A stretch of 64,000 nucleotides of DNA from Cryoendolithus antarcticus (lineage: Eukaryota; Ascomycota; Dothideomycetes; Cladosporiales; Cladosporiaceae), in NCBI GenBank assembly GCA_002077065.1, contig NAJO01000015.1:1-64000 (forward strand). Direction: 5' to 3'. Position numbers and translations under genes: made by a program. The notes beneath the pieces were generated by a model, which saw only the letters and a list, made by a program, of their open reading frames with translations, ran no database searches and was not told where the DNA came from. Below, piece after piece: positions 33,605 to 45,568 of the stretch. How positions within the stretch are numbered: position 1 is the first letter of the stretch; each line of letters begins with the position of its first letter.

Positions 33605-35172
33605 TTACGATGGGCGCCAACGCCCAATGTTCTTCTCCTGCATATACTTAGACGGTCTGAACATCTCTCTCATCACAGCTCGTGAGTAGATGGGGCGGTC
33701 CTTCATCTGCTCGCACAACTCCACAGCGACCGGATCATTCTGATGCTGCTGCTCCATGCTCTGCCAAAAGGTAGGCTCCTCATCCTCTGGCGAATGGTCG
33801 TCTTCGTCGTCGCCGTCTCCATCTTCCTCTTGCACTATTGCGGCCTCCTCAGTCTCCACCTTTATCCCCTCACCCAGCGTGAGCATGTCCTTGATCTCGT
33901 TCAGATAGGCCGTTGGTAGATCGCCACGGATGGTGACCTGCTCGGCACAGCCCCTCATCAAGCGCAGCGCATCCAACACTCCCACGTTCTTGAAGATCTC
34001 CGTCGGCGACCCGCCTTGCTTGATCATGTAACCCCGGCCCCCGCCCTGACTCCTCAAGATCCAATTCTTGGGCTTCTTGCCAGGCTTTGGATGAGAGTCC
34101 ATCATCGTCCTCACTACATCTGTCTGCCCTTCAAGACGGGACATATACCTCACTTTCAGCGACTTCAACTTCACTCCCAACACCCGGAAGCAGCGCGACA
34201 CGAGACGCAGATTCATCGCGAGATTACGCGCAGCGAGATCGTGCGCCCTGTCGGCGAAGTCGTGAGGATTGTAAGTAATGATGTAGAGATGCTTGATCTG
34301 CCTCAGATTCCTAACATGGACCAAGCAAGGCCGGTAGGCGTCGCAGCGAGGGTCATTCGGGTGACAATGCCAGAAACATTGCTCTTTGTCTTCGCGGGCG
34401 CGGATGATAAAGGTGTTGTGGCTGTAGAGGAAGGCATTGGCTTCGGTGTGGAGTTGCTTGCAGGATAGGAGCAGACCCATGTTGCGGGCGATCATCGGGC
34501 AGCCGTGGGGATCGTCGGGATTGACGGCGGCCTGGTCTAGTAGCATATCCATCTGGACCTGCACTGTGCGGTCGCGGAGCTGTTGAGGCGGGAATCCTTT
34601 GTAGGCCTTGTAAGTCTTGATCGCGGAGCGGGGACCACGGTTGACGAGGAGGCAGGCGTAGATGCGGTCGCGAATCTGTGAAGATGTCAGTGATATCTCC
34701 GTGCGCATTCCAAGTTGATATGACTGACCACGCGAGGCAGCTTGATAAGCGGCGACTGCTTGTTGGCAATCCACTTGCCCCTCGTCACATCGCCGTCGTA
34801 CTTCTCCAGCAACTTCTCACCCTTGGTCATAGCGGCTGAGCGCATTGGCGGTGCATCCGCAAGTGTGGTGGTCAGCACCTCTATGGGCGCCGACCGCGGT
34901 GCAAGACGCGACCCGGTGGCCACGCGCTGCTGAGGAAGAGGCGCCATGCTGCTTGCTGCCGATGCTGGTGTGGTCACTGGTGCTGGCTGAGCGGCTTCGA
35001 TCTCGCGCATTGGTTCGTAGTCGAGATCGCTGAGCGCGCTGTCTAGACTGCTCAACGAGCTGCTAGAAGCGCTATGAGAGCGCTTCATTGGAGCCGGAGG
35101 AGGTGGTCCGGCGGGGATGGGTGCGTGTCTGGAGGCCTTTGCAGTCCTGGCACGTAGCTTTTTGGAGACCAT
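33605..35172 (-). CDS. 2EXR/F-box-like hypothetical protein
   Basis: A 504-residue protein from two exons, 35172-34729 (148 codons) and 34675-33605. The 53-nt intron (GTCAGT...TTCACAG) is phase 0 and restores KLPRV-IRDRIYACLLVNRG, the typical opening of fungal 2EXR or F-box-like domains (L-P-x-x-I-R-D-x-I-Y). The N-terminal 110 residues are disordered and Ser/Pro-rich with a basic start (MVSKKLRARTAKASR). The body has SCKQLHTEANAFLYSHNTF, a motif shared by this large fungal family. An acidic stretch (QEEDGDGDDEDDHSPEDEEP) follows near residue 440. The molecular function of such proteins is unknown. The donor GTGGTC three bases upstream is an alternative that also keeps frame. Confidence 0.78.
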
Positions 35173-35511
35173 AATGATGGTGGTGCAGTGGATTATGTGA
35201 TGCTCAATGGAGGAGTATCGATGGGATAATGTGATGGGTCCTATCGACGCGAAGTGATGTGTTGTTGTCGACTGTTTGTCTGCGCGGGGCTTGTCGTCCG
35301 CTACTCTTGGCGGGCGGCAATATCGGTGGCAAGAGTGAAGTGAACGCCAGATTGGGAAAGTGCGACCCGTGTACATGATGTGGCAGATGTCCGCTAGAGC
35401 ACAACACTGGTTCATGTGAAGGAGATGAAGGATGCAATAATGCTTACCCACGCTGATGATGCTACGGGTCCTCCCTTTACGACACATCTCTCTCACGCGG
35501 GCGAGCGTTCC
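35173..35511. other. short intergenic
   Basis: Leader of the 2EXR-like gene and 3' end of the F-box-like gene upstream of it on the same strand. Nothing further is seen. Confidence 0.4.
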
Positions 35512-37584
35512 TCAACTCCATTGCCTGAACGATCTCGACGCCATCGCAGCATCGATGAGCTTGCCAAATTGCTTCGCGTCAGCATCGGTAGTCTCCTCAC
35601 GCTGCTCTTCGGCACGCCATTGCGGCACAAAGCTCTTGAAGTCTTGGAGCAGCCGATGCTGCCGCTCATTGGTAAAGTCGCCAGTGACATTGCAAACCTC
35701 AGCTTCGACAAAGCGCTCGCCGGCCGCAGGGACGGTATTGTCCCAGGCTGCGCCGGTCACGTTGGATAATGTCAGGATGGCTGAGGGAAGGGCGGTGCGG
35801 AGATCTGCATCAATCGTCAGTAAGGTCTTGAAGGCGCAGTCAGTGCAGTAGCTGTGGCGTGAGCCCAGCTGAGAGTCCAGCAAGTGACAGGGTGTCGCAA
35901 ATCTAGGCATGACACTAGATGCACTCACCGAGTACAAATGCCAGGTATGCATTGTGCCTGTTGATTGGCGCCGAGTCGTCAGCTGGGATCCGCATACCGG
36001 GTCTGCGGTCTTTCTGTATGATCACATCGTGTAGAACCAGTCGGCCAGGCCCAGGTCGTATGCTGGAAAGCCAGTCACACAATTGATCGTCGATGAACTT
36101 CGTGTCCCATAATTCGACAGAGCGCAGTGTCCCATTCGACATCAGGCCTGACAAAGAAGGCAGCCAGCAGGTGAACTTCGTCTCGGACATCACGCTATTA
36201 GCGTGGCCGACCAGACGAAACATTTGCAGACCTGTGCTTTGGTGTCAGCTTGTTCACGTAAAAAGGGCCCGCCCCGATAGTCCGCTGTGGATCAGCGTGT
36301 GGCCAAGCACCGACTGCTAACTCACCTCTGAGCTCTTCAATGACTTCATTGGGAAAGTGCACCGAGTCGGGGTAGTCCTTGAGCTTCGGAGGCGTATACA
36401 GCCTCGTATGGCCAAACACTTCCGGAGTAGCAACCGATAAAGAAGTCAAGGACGGGCCAAGCATAGTCATCGCAGCAGCAGCAGTGGCTAGTACGAAACT
36501 ATGCTGTGAGCCGTAATGCCGTTGCGCAGGAACAGGACAGGCGTTGATTATGATGTTGGTCACGCTGCCAGATATGCAGGAAATAGCTAAGGCCAACGCC
36601 TCGAGTTGAAGCTTTGCCCTAGGAGTGTCTTGAACCATGCGGCGGTCGTTGAATGGTGGCGGATGCCCGTCTTGTCCTTGATCATCATCTGGGGACATTA
36701 CCACGCCGCCGAAGGGGTCATGTCGTTCCTTGGCCAAACGTGTTCGTTCGGCGGCCCCGGTGGCTTTCTCTAGAGCTTCTTCCATACGGGCACGCTGACT
36801 ATCGAGGTTCTTCCTGTTCGCACAGAGAGGTCAGTACCGTTGAAGGTGCATAGCGTCCGGGGAATGCTATGCGACGATCTGCATCGAGCTGCAGCATAGC
36901 TACGCACCTTCGTCTTTCAGCCTGAGCTGCTGACAGCCACGCTACATCTTTGTGTTTCTTGTCAAGTGGCTCAATGAGAGCGTGCACCAAGTCGTGCACG
37001 CGCGAGACATGATGAGGCAGGACATTACCGACTTTCGCGGGATCAAGCCACTCCTCTACCGTCTCGCCCAGCACCAAGGCCGGACTCTCGGAGATGCGCA
37101 CACAGCGCTTCTCATACTTGCTCCACTTCTCGCGGGCGTGGGCCAACTTGTCATACTCGGCGAAAGACCAGTTGATAGGCAAATCCACTTGACCATACTC
37201 AGCTCGGATCTGTACAGTGCGAATATACTGTGCAAGATCGGGGTGATCCCTTCGCAGCTTTAAGAGAGTCGGCTCATACAGTGCTCCTTGTGCCCTGCGA
37301 TGCGTGAGTAAAGGGTATGGAGAGCCTCTAGCGCGGTTATTGCAATTGTGAAGGACATGCATAATAACGCACCATCGGAGTCGCAGTACAACATGTCTGA
37401 ACAGAAGCGGAAGCACCGCTTTGCGAAGAGTCGAGCAGGTCAGACTGATGGCAAAGATATCGGGCCTGTCGGGCAGGAGCAGCTTTGAGCTGTCCCAGTC
37501 AAGATACGTCCAGATCTGCTCATGCAGCTCTGACGGAAGGTCGAGAATGCCACTTCTTCGTGGCGGCTGATCTGCCGCTGCCAT
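35512..37584 (-). CDS. F-box-like protein of four exons
   Basis: A 586-residue protein from exons 37584-36908, 36813-36326, 36231-35929 and 35804-35512. Introns of 94, 94 and 124 nt have GT-AG ends and consistent phase (2, 1, 1). The ATG at 37584 begins MAAADQPPRRSGILDLPSEL; the longer frame upstream starts at GTG. The F-box-like start is LDLPSELHEQIWTYLDWDSS with ISLTCSTLRKAVLPLLFRHV. Later parts contain leucine-rich-like steps (LMSNGTLRSVELWDTKFIDD; LVLHDVIIQK), in keeping with a substrate-recognition role in an SCF complex, which is inference. It is not close to the tandem F-box array at 1.6-5.5 kb. The last exon is the least certain. Confidence 0.75.
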
Positions 37585-38463
37585 GGTGGAATTGGATGCT
37601 CCTGAGGATCCTTGAGCTATGGGTACAATCGCCACTAGTCATCAGCATTTGACGCAGCTTGACAAGGTGCTTTTCATTCCAGACAGAGCGAGGATTTAGG
37701 GAATGACGTTGGGAGATGTATGTAATAAATGGGTACTGGTGAAGGTGGAGAGTTGCCTTGTGCAGCTCCAAACGTCCCGTGACTGACCTCGATACTGCAT
37801 GTCACGTACAGGCATGCTCTCACACAATCTATAGGAGCTTGAGCCGGCAGACTTACCTCGCAGAACATCAACAGATCGTAAGAACACGTTCAGATACTTG
37901 CAGCACATCTCGTAAAGGAGATGATCGTGGCTTATTGATTGATCCAAGATCGAGAAGGACCGTCTGGTCGGCGCGTGAGCACGTTCCTTCGCGTTTCGGC
38001 ACGACCTTCGGAAATAGTTTCACGTGCCGGCAATATATGAGCATCTTCCAAAGTTGCAGAGTGCTTGACCAAACACTACACATGTCCCTCGAGCAGTGGT
38101 GAACGATACTTGCCTTTCGGAGAATCTGCGCTGTACAATAGACAAGTCGCAGAGTGAACTATCCCGGCAGGTGTCCAACTCAGCGAGGAAGTCTTCACTT
38201 CTGCAACACTCACTTCCATCTCGTCCCATCAGCAGCGACAAGCTCATGCTCACACGGGCTTCTAGGTGAGGCACTTCTGCCTCAGTAGGAGGTGCACATG
38301 CGTTCAGAGTCACTGGAGTAGTCTACTAGATTCCACTTCCACTTCTCCACCAACATACTTCCATCAGCTCCCATCCACCGCTGCCAGTCCAGATTGCTAG
38401 GGCTCATACACCGAGCACGGTATTGCGGCGTATGGGCAACTACTGCTTGAGACTCTGGGCGTT
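37585..38463. other. intergenic between divergent genes
   Basis: Lies between the F-box-like gene and SEN1. Minus-strand open frames (37947-37696, 38313-38020) have a few plausible splice signals, but I could not assemble a protein with recognisable motifs. Confidence 0.4.
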
Positions 38464-41400
38464 ATGGCGGAGATAGTGCAAAAGGTCCAGTAAGTTACAG
38501 CGGATGGCACCTTCCATGTGATACATCACTGACGTGGCAATCACAGAGACCTCACCTCACTTCCGCTCGAGACCCACTGGTTCTGTCCACGATGTAGAGA
38601 AGACGAGCATGGAGTCTACTTCGATGAGGATTGTTTGGGAAGCGTGGCAGTAGAGACGCCGGAGGCTAAGGCAGCACGCTCCTTGAGCATTGACGAGGCA
38701 AGATCAAGAACGACACTCGTACTGGAGGCATGCACAATCTTCGCGTTCGATGGGCCTGAGGCACAAGAATATCAGGCACAGCTCAGGAAGGGTCTACAAG
38801 TGCAGCTCACACGATGTGACGTCTGCGTGAGAGAGTATCACCGCAGCAGAGCCCAGCTGAGGACCATGCTAGATGCCCTATATGACGGCAACCAGGTGGA
38901 GGAGTTCATGCGCCGCTTTGACGATATGAATATCGCGAGGATCAATGTTGGACTCGACTCTGCGACGGACATGCTGCACGATCTACCCCCGGACATGCGT
39001 AACATCGCTGCTGCTGGCGAGACCGGCATGTACGCCCTGTTTGAAGCACTCAACTGTTGGCCATATCTTCTCGATGAAGAATCACTTAGAGATCACTTCG
39101 ACAAGCCATTCAGTTTGGTGCAGAGCAAGAAGAAGATCAAGCTACCAAGCTACGCTCCCGGAATGGTCTCGTTTCTCTACAGTCCCAACAATGATCGCTC
39201 CACTTGGGCTTTCAAGAATCTGAGCGGCATCAAGAGATCGCTCTGTAGCACAGAGTTTGACTTTGCGGTCAAGCCTGCGCTCGAGAAAGCAATGCGCTTT
39301 GTCAATATATCTATGCTCGATGCAAAATTCCTGCCGAAGTTCTGGCAAGCCACGACACTGCTCCTGCAGAAGATGACGAAGGATCTGGTAGCGAACAACT
39401 TACGCTCGATGGACGCCAACATCTATCGTGTGTCTCTGGAGCACTTCCAAGTCCCTTCGACACACCTGGGCAACCTCACCAAAGCCTATCAGATCTTACT
39501 GGAGCTCAACCCGCATGTCTTCTGGGAAGCGATGGGAGACGTCACATCGAAGCAACTCGTAGAGCAGATTTTCAAAGCACCATCACTCGAACATATGATG
39601 ACCACCACCGAAGAGACCGAGCCGTTGAAACTCGAGGAGAAGCTTGCATGGATCGCACCATTCCTGCGATCCGTGAAGCCTGCGAACATCGTCGAGCCTG
39701 TTCGGGTTCTCCTCCAGCAGCTGTTGAAGCGTTGCCAGGAAAAGCGCTATTCTCTGTACGCACGCGATATGACTTACGAATTCGGACTCCATGCCCTGGT
39801 CACGGCGCTTGCGATTCTACGCGAGCACGTTCGTGGGGGCCCAGTCCTTACCAACATGATTGAGCTAGTGAGCGATGAGCACATCGCGACCATCATGGAA
39901 GCGCTTGATGGAATCGAGAATCTGGACGAGATGCATGCTATCGACCCTGCAAAGACTCAGGCGTTACTCATCGTACAGCATCTCCTAGCAATTGACCTGC
40001 AGAATCTCACGTTCGACCAGGCCACAATCCTGCAAACGAGGAAGGTCGACTATGAGCTGGGTATTTCAAGCTTGCGGTGCTGGAAGATGTGTATGCGCGC
40101 TGTTCGAGCGGGACACGGCACCCTTGTGCTGGCTATACTCACTGGTCTGCAGGGTTTACTCCCACTGGAGACGTTTGCCAGTCGGCAGGTGCAAGCTGCG
40201 CCTCTGCAAGCCAAGAACTGGAACTCTGCACTGGCTAAGGTGGTCAATCACACGAACGATGACTTCCTCGAGCGACTGCAGTCGTTCGCACCGGATCAAG
40301 TCGTGGAGATCTTTGCTGATCAAGATGGTGCCAATGGCATCATGTCTTTGATACTAAATGGCGATGATCAGATCCACTACAAAGCTATGAGCTTGCTGAA
40401 GACGCTAACTGGCGAAGACAGCAGACGCGACAGCTTGAGGCATGTCGTAGTAAATTTCCCTGGGCATACTCTTCGTGCCATAAGTTCTGCCGCTGCAGCA
40501 ATCTGCAAAGCAAGGGCATTTACTCCGATCAGGACGGCGCTCAAAATCTGCACCGACGTCTTTAGTTGCCTGTGCGACAGTTCTGACGGTGTGTTGCGAT
40601 CAGGGAAGCAGCTCAGCGAGAATGATCTGGATGCACTCAAAGCCTATTGGGACGTCACGTGGCGAACATTGGGAGTCATTTTCGAGAACACGGAGCACTG
40701 GAGCAACCTCGGATACGAGAAGCAGGTGATGCAGACGTTTTGTCGTGAGACCATGGACTTCGCCGACTTTGCCTTTGATCAGTATGCAGTCATCTCCAGT
40801 GCCCTGCAGCAGAAAAAGAACGACAGCTCCAGCAATCTGGGTAGATTGCTCCTAGTGCCGCCCAAGAACGCCTTTGCAGCTATCGTCAGATGGCTGCGAC
40901 TTCGCGACGACTATCTCGTAGACAAGGCCGTGTCATTCACTACCAAGATGCTCCTGCGTCTCCACGAAGTCGGAATCACGGCCGCGATCCATGCTAGGGA
41001 GATCATCGAGAACGTGCTTGTCGACAGGACGAAGACGCGGCTGAGCATGAACCAGAAGGCAGGGCTCCAGAGAGCCTACGAGACACACTTTGACGTACCA
41101 GCCATGCCGACTGAAGTCATCGATCTGGACGTGGACCCTGTGACAGCTCTCAAGCAAGGCTCGCTGCAGGATTGGGCGTCAGCATCGAGCAGCCGCTCTG
41201 CTACGCCCGTCGGGAAGGTCAAGAAGTCCGGCGGCATAGACTTCGATGCCTGGAACAAGAACAAATCATCTACTGACGTCCAAAACGAGACCAGGAAGAT
41301 GATGGCAGAGATCGCACCTACTTCTGAAGCTTTCAAAAAGCGACAAGAAGCTGCCAGAGCAAAGCTGGGTAAGCCAGCAATTGGACCAGCGACCGTTCGT

Positions 41401-44400
41401 GGCGCGCAGCAGTCCAACACCGACTTCTTGGCGAAACGAAAGAAGGAGAAGGAGGAAGCTGAGAAGAGGCGGGCTGCCGCTGTAGCTGGTGCGAAAGGTG
41501 TCGGAATTGGCTCCGGCGTCTCCGGCTTGGGTGATCTCGGCAAAGATCATACCATGAAAGGTCAGGCAGTGTTCGCTTCTTCGGACGAGTCGTCCTCAGA
41601 CGACGAAGATGATGAGCTCTTCGGCGGCAAAGTGAAAGGCAAAGTTTCCAGAGGAGCACCAGACGTCAACCCGCACGGTGCTGTAGGTCTCAAGCCAGAG
41701 CAGAAGGCTGGTCCGACCCGCATACATCGGACGGCAAGATCGATGAAGGATATGCGCGCTCGCCTAGCGCCCGACCTCGGACCTTTGCACCGCGAGATCT
41801 TGAAATGGGACTTCTTTCATGACGGCGACTACCCACCAGGATCAAGTGATCATCAGTTTGAGCGTGTGACGAACTCATACTCGAACTCCACGTCATATCA
41901 ATCGGCTTTCCAGCCACTTCTCACGCTCGAAGCATGGCAACAGATGGTGAAGGCGCGTGAAGAGAACCAGGATAAGCCCTACGAGATCAAGGTGATCAGT
42001 CGTAGTAACGTGGATAACTTCATTGAGATCAGCAGTCCTATCTCGAAGATCGAGAATAGAGAACTGTCACTGCAAGAGGGCGACATCATCCTGCTATCTA
42101 CTTCGAAGAACCCGACCAGCGCACCGGATGCTCCGCATTGTCTCGCAAGAATCTTCCGCGTCAAGCGTCAGAAGGTACTAGAGATTGTCTACCGCTTGGT
42201 GGGCGGCACTCTTGCTCCGGCTCTCCAGATGCCTGCGGTGGTCTTCGGTGTCAAGGTGCAGTCCATCACGCCTCTCGAGCGCGAGTATGGCGCTCTACAG
42301 GGTCTACAGTACTACGACCTGTGCAATCAGATTACCATGGCCAAGCCATCGCCACGCAATACTTACAGCGAGAAGCAAGTTGCAGCTCTACAGGATGTTT
42401 ACAATGTCAACGCTGCACAATCCGAGGCTATCAATGCTGCTCTCAGCAACGATGGCTTCTCCTTGATCCAAGGCCCGCCCGGATCTGGTAAGACGAAGAC
42501 GATCGTGGCTATAGTCGGTGGCTTGCTTTCCAGTTCACTCGGCTCTACTTCTTCGAATGGCACTACTAGAGTAGCAGTGCCTGGCCAGAAGCCAGTCGTT
42601 GACAGCGGTGGTGCATCGAAGAAGTTGATGGTTTGCGCGCCTAGCAATGCTGCGGTAGACGAGATTGTCATGCGTCTGAAAAATGGTGTCAAGACTAAGA
42701 CCGGAAGGCAACACGCTATCAACATTGTCCGCATCGGTCGCAGCGACGCTATCAATTCCAACGTGCAGGATGTCACCATGGACGAGCTCGTCGCCAAGCA
42801 CCTTGGAGGCTCAGGCGACGATCAAAAGCAGAGGCAAAAGAATGAGCTGCTCTACAAGGAGCACCAGAAGGTTTCAGCCGAGCTGCGCGACCTATATGAG
42901 CAGCGCGATAGCGGCAAGGTCGAAGGTAAAGCACAGAAAGATCTCTTAGAGACTATTGTGTCAGTGCGCAAGCGCAAGAACGAGTTGGGTATGTCAATTG
43001 ATGCCTCGAAGGATCAAGAGAAGTCGGCAGGACGAGAGGCGGAGCTGAGCAAGAAGCGCGCACAGCAGGCTGTGCTCGACAAAGCTCATGTTATATGTGC
43101 TACTTTGAGCGGCAGTGGGCACGACATGTTCCAGAACCTCAACATTGAGTTCGAGACTGTCATTATCGATGAGGCAGCCCAGTGCGTTGAGATGAGCTCG
43201 CTCATTCCCTTGAAATATGGCTGCATCAAGTGCATCATGGTCGGAGATCCGAAGCAGTTGCCACCGACGGTCTTCTCGAAAGAAGCAGCTCGGTTTCAGT
43301 ACGAGCAGAGTCTGTTCGTGCGCATGCAGAACAACTTCGCCGACCGTGTACACCTGCTCGACACACAGTACCGCATGCATCCTGACATTAGTATCTTTCC
43401 CAGCAGGACCTTCTACGATAGCTTGCTCAAGGATGGAGATGGCATGGCGGGCTTGCGACAGAAGCCATGGCACAGCAGCTCTCTGCTGGCTCCCTACCGC
43501 TTCTACGACGTCAATGGTCAGCATTCAGCTGCGCCGAAGGGCCACTCACTCATCAACATTGCCGAGATCGACGTCGCCATCGCGTTGTACTCCAGACTAC
43601 TTACCGACTTCGACAACTACGACTTTAGTGGCCGCATCGGTATCATTACTCCGTACAAGTCCCAACTTCGAGCCTTGAAAGATCGCTTCTCCAGTCGTTT
43701 CGGCAACGACGTTCTCGATAGCGTGGAGTTCAATACCACGGATGCGTTCCAGGGTCGCGAGAGTGAGATTATCATCTTCTCCTGTGTGCGTGCATCGCCT
43801 GGGGGTGGCATCGGGTTCTTGCAAGACATCAGACGCATGAATGTCGGTTTGACGAGAGCAAAATCGAGTCTATGGGTGCTGGGCAACTCCGAGAGTCTGT
43901 CTCGAGGCCAGTATTGGAGGAAGCTTGTTGATGATGCGCGTGCAAGGGACAGCTTGATCGGCGGGAACTTGTCGCAGATGCTGCAGAAGGAGTCGAGTGC
44001 TTACCCAGCGGACAGCGTCAAGACCGTCTCGATGCACGATGTGCCCGCACCCAGATCCTCGATGCAACAGCAGCAGTTACCCGGCAGCACAAGCCGTGTG
44101 CCTCCTGTCAATGGTGCACATGTTCCTCACACCGCGGTCGCACCTACGATACCCCACGTCAACGGCTCCCACCCACCGAGACCACACACTAACGGCTCTC
44201 ACATGGAGGGTGTCACGTACAAGTACGAAGACCGCGTCGCAGCAGCAAACACCAAGAAACGCCCAGCTCTCGACAACGATCAGGCCTCTTCGAAGCCTCG
44301 TATAGACGCCTCCGGGGATGTGGACATGGTCGATGCAGAGCCGCCGAGAGAGAGCACTAGAAGTTTCCCGGCACAAGTCGACGGCGCCATGTCCCGTGCT

Positions 44401-44550
44401 GAAACACCCCTTTCTGGCGGAGAGATGGCGAAGCCCACGCCAAAAATCGAGAAGGGTGTGACGAAGAAGGCGAACGTCGTGGCACCTGCTCCGCAACCGA
44501 TTATGCGGAAGAAGAAGGCAGCAGATCCATTCATGCCGAAGAAGAGGTAG
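38464..44550 (+). CDS. SEN1: Sen1 RNA/DNA helicase (transcription termination)
   Basis: A 2009-residue superfamily-1B helicase that ends non-coding transcription and removes R-loops. A short first exon (38464-38489, MAEIVQKV) is joined over a 57-nt phase-2 intron (GTAAGT...CACAG) to 38547-44550. This gives QDLTSLPLETHWFCPRCRED, as expected for the family, whereas the long open frame alone starts at TTG. Residues up to about 800 form the SEN1_N helical domain. The helicase core has GPPGSGKT (1318-1325), DEAAQ (1550-1554), GDPKQLPPT (1575 on), LDTQYRMHP, GRIGIITPYKSQ, QGRESEIIIFSCVRA and GLTRAKSSLWVLG. The C-terminal tail is disordered and basic (KKANVV, MRKKKAADPFMPKKR), fitting nuclear import. 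Position and motifs are complete. Confidence 0.96.
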
Positions 44551-45568
44551 GTACTCTCGAGCTGGGATGTCACGACTCGAGAAAGACACTGGACCTGCTT
44601 ATCTTTGCTCCGTGCAAGTCCAGAGTCTGAGAAGATAGCACAGCGTTGCGAAGTACGTGGACCGTGATGCTACGGCAGCTCTAGACGGCGGAGCTGACTC
44701 GAATGCCCGGCGGCCCCCTGGCTGCCGCGCAGCGTACCCCGGTGCACATCTTGCCCTTTCCGCTTGCCGTGATCTGGGCATAACAGGTCCTTCGATCACA
44801 CAAGACAGCGGGTGAAGACAGCCTGACACTTTGCAGCACATGCCGATCCGATCGACACAGCGGCTCCTGACAGATCACTGACTGGTGCTTCCCACGTAGT
44901 GTTTCCATTGCAACTGTAGCCGTGTCCTCGAGTCGTGAATGTGACGTGGTGACGGAGCTTTTGGACGCCTCTTTGCGTGTGCTACAGGTGACAATCGCCG
45001 TCGATCGGGACTGGGCTGCGTGTATGCGTCTGCTGTGCTACCTTATCTGCAGCCGGACTGTTTCGGCTTGGCGCCACCGACCCCTTGCATTCGCGGGTAC
45101 AGATCACCTCTTCTACGCCTGCGGTGTGCAGAGTTTTCACGTGGTCAAATCGCCTGCCATCATTGTAATACTCGCAGAGCCTTTTCAACACAAAGCTGTT
45201 GGCTTTGGTCCGGCACCCAGGTCATGCCCGGCACTTCCCTCCATGTCTCTAAGCAAGCACCTTCATCGCCTCCATGGTCCTAACCATTGCTTCGCTTCCC
45301 CACGACAGTAAGCTGCGGGTACTCGTCGTACAGTCCCCCTCGCCGACCAAGCGACTGCATCGTCGTCCAGTGCCCTTGCGCCTTTGTGAAGCCATGACAC
45401 CGAAGCTTGGGTCAGCCTGTTGCCATTATTTACCTTCTTCTGTAGCACCATGACTGGCGCCATGGCCTTGATCTTGAGGTCAACAAAAGATGTGCCAATG
45501 TCCTACTGGTGCTTGATATCGTACTCCGCTGTCATTCGTTGGATCTTGCCATATAGTGGTTCTGTTGA
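44551..45568. other. 1 kb intergenic, no gene recognised
   Basis: SEN1 3' flank and upstream region of the next plus-strand gene. Short frames (for example 44922-45311) have no family resemblance. Confidence 0.45.

Noticed and set aside
37674..38313. Minus-strand fragments that might be exons of a gene upstream of the F-box-like gene
   Set aside because: A few splice-like signals exist, but no assembled protein showed conserved motifs; a BTB-like reading was considered and not supported.
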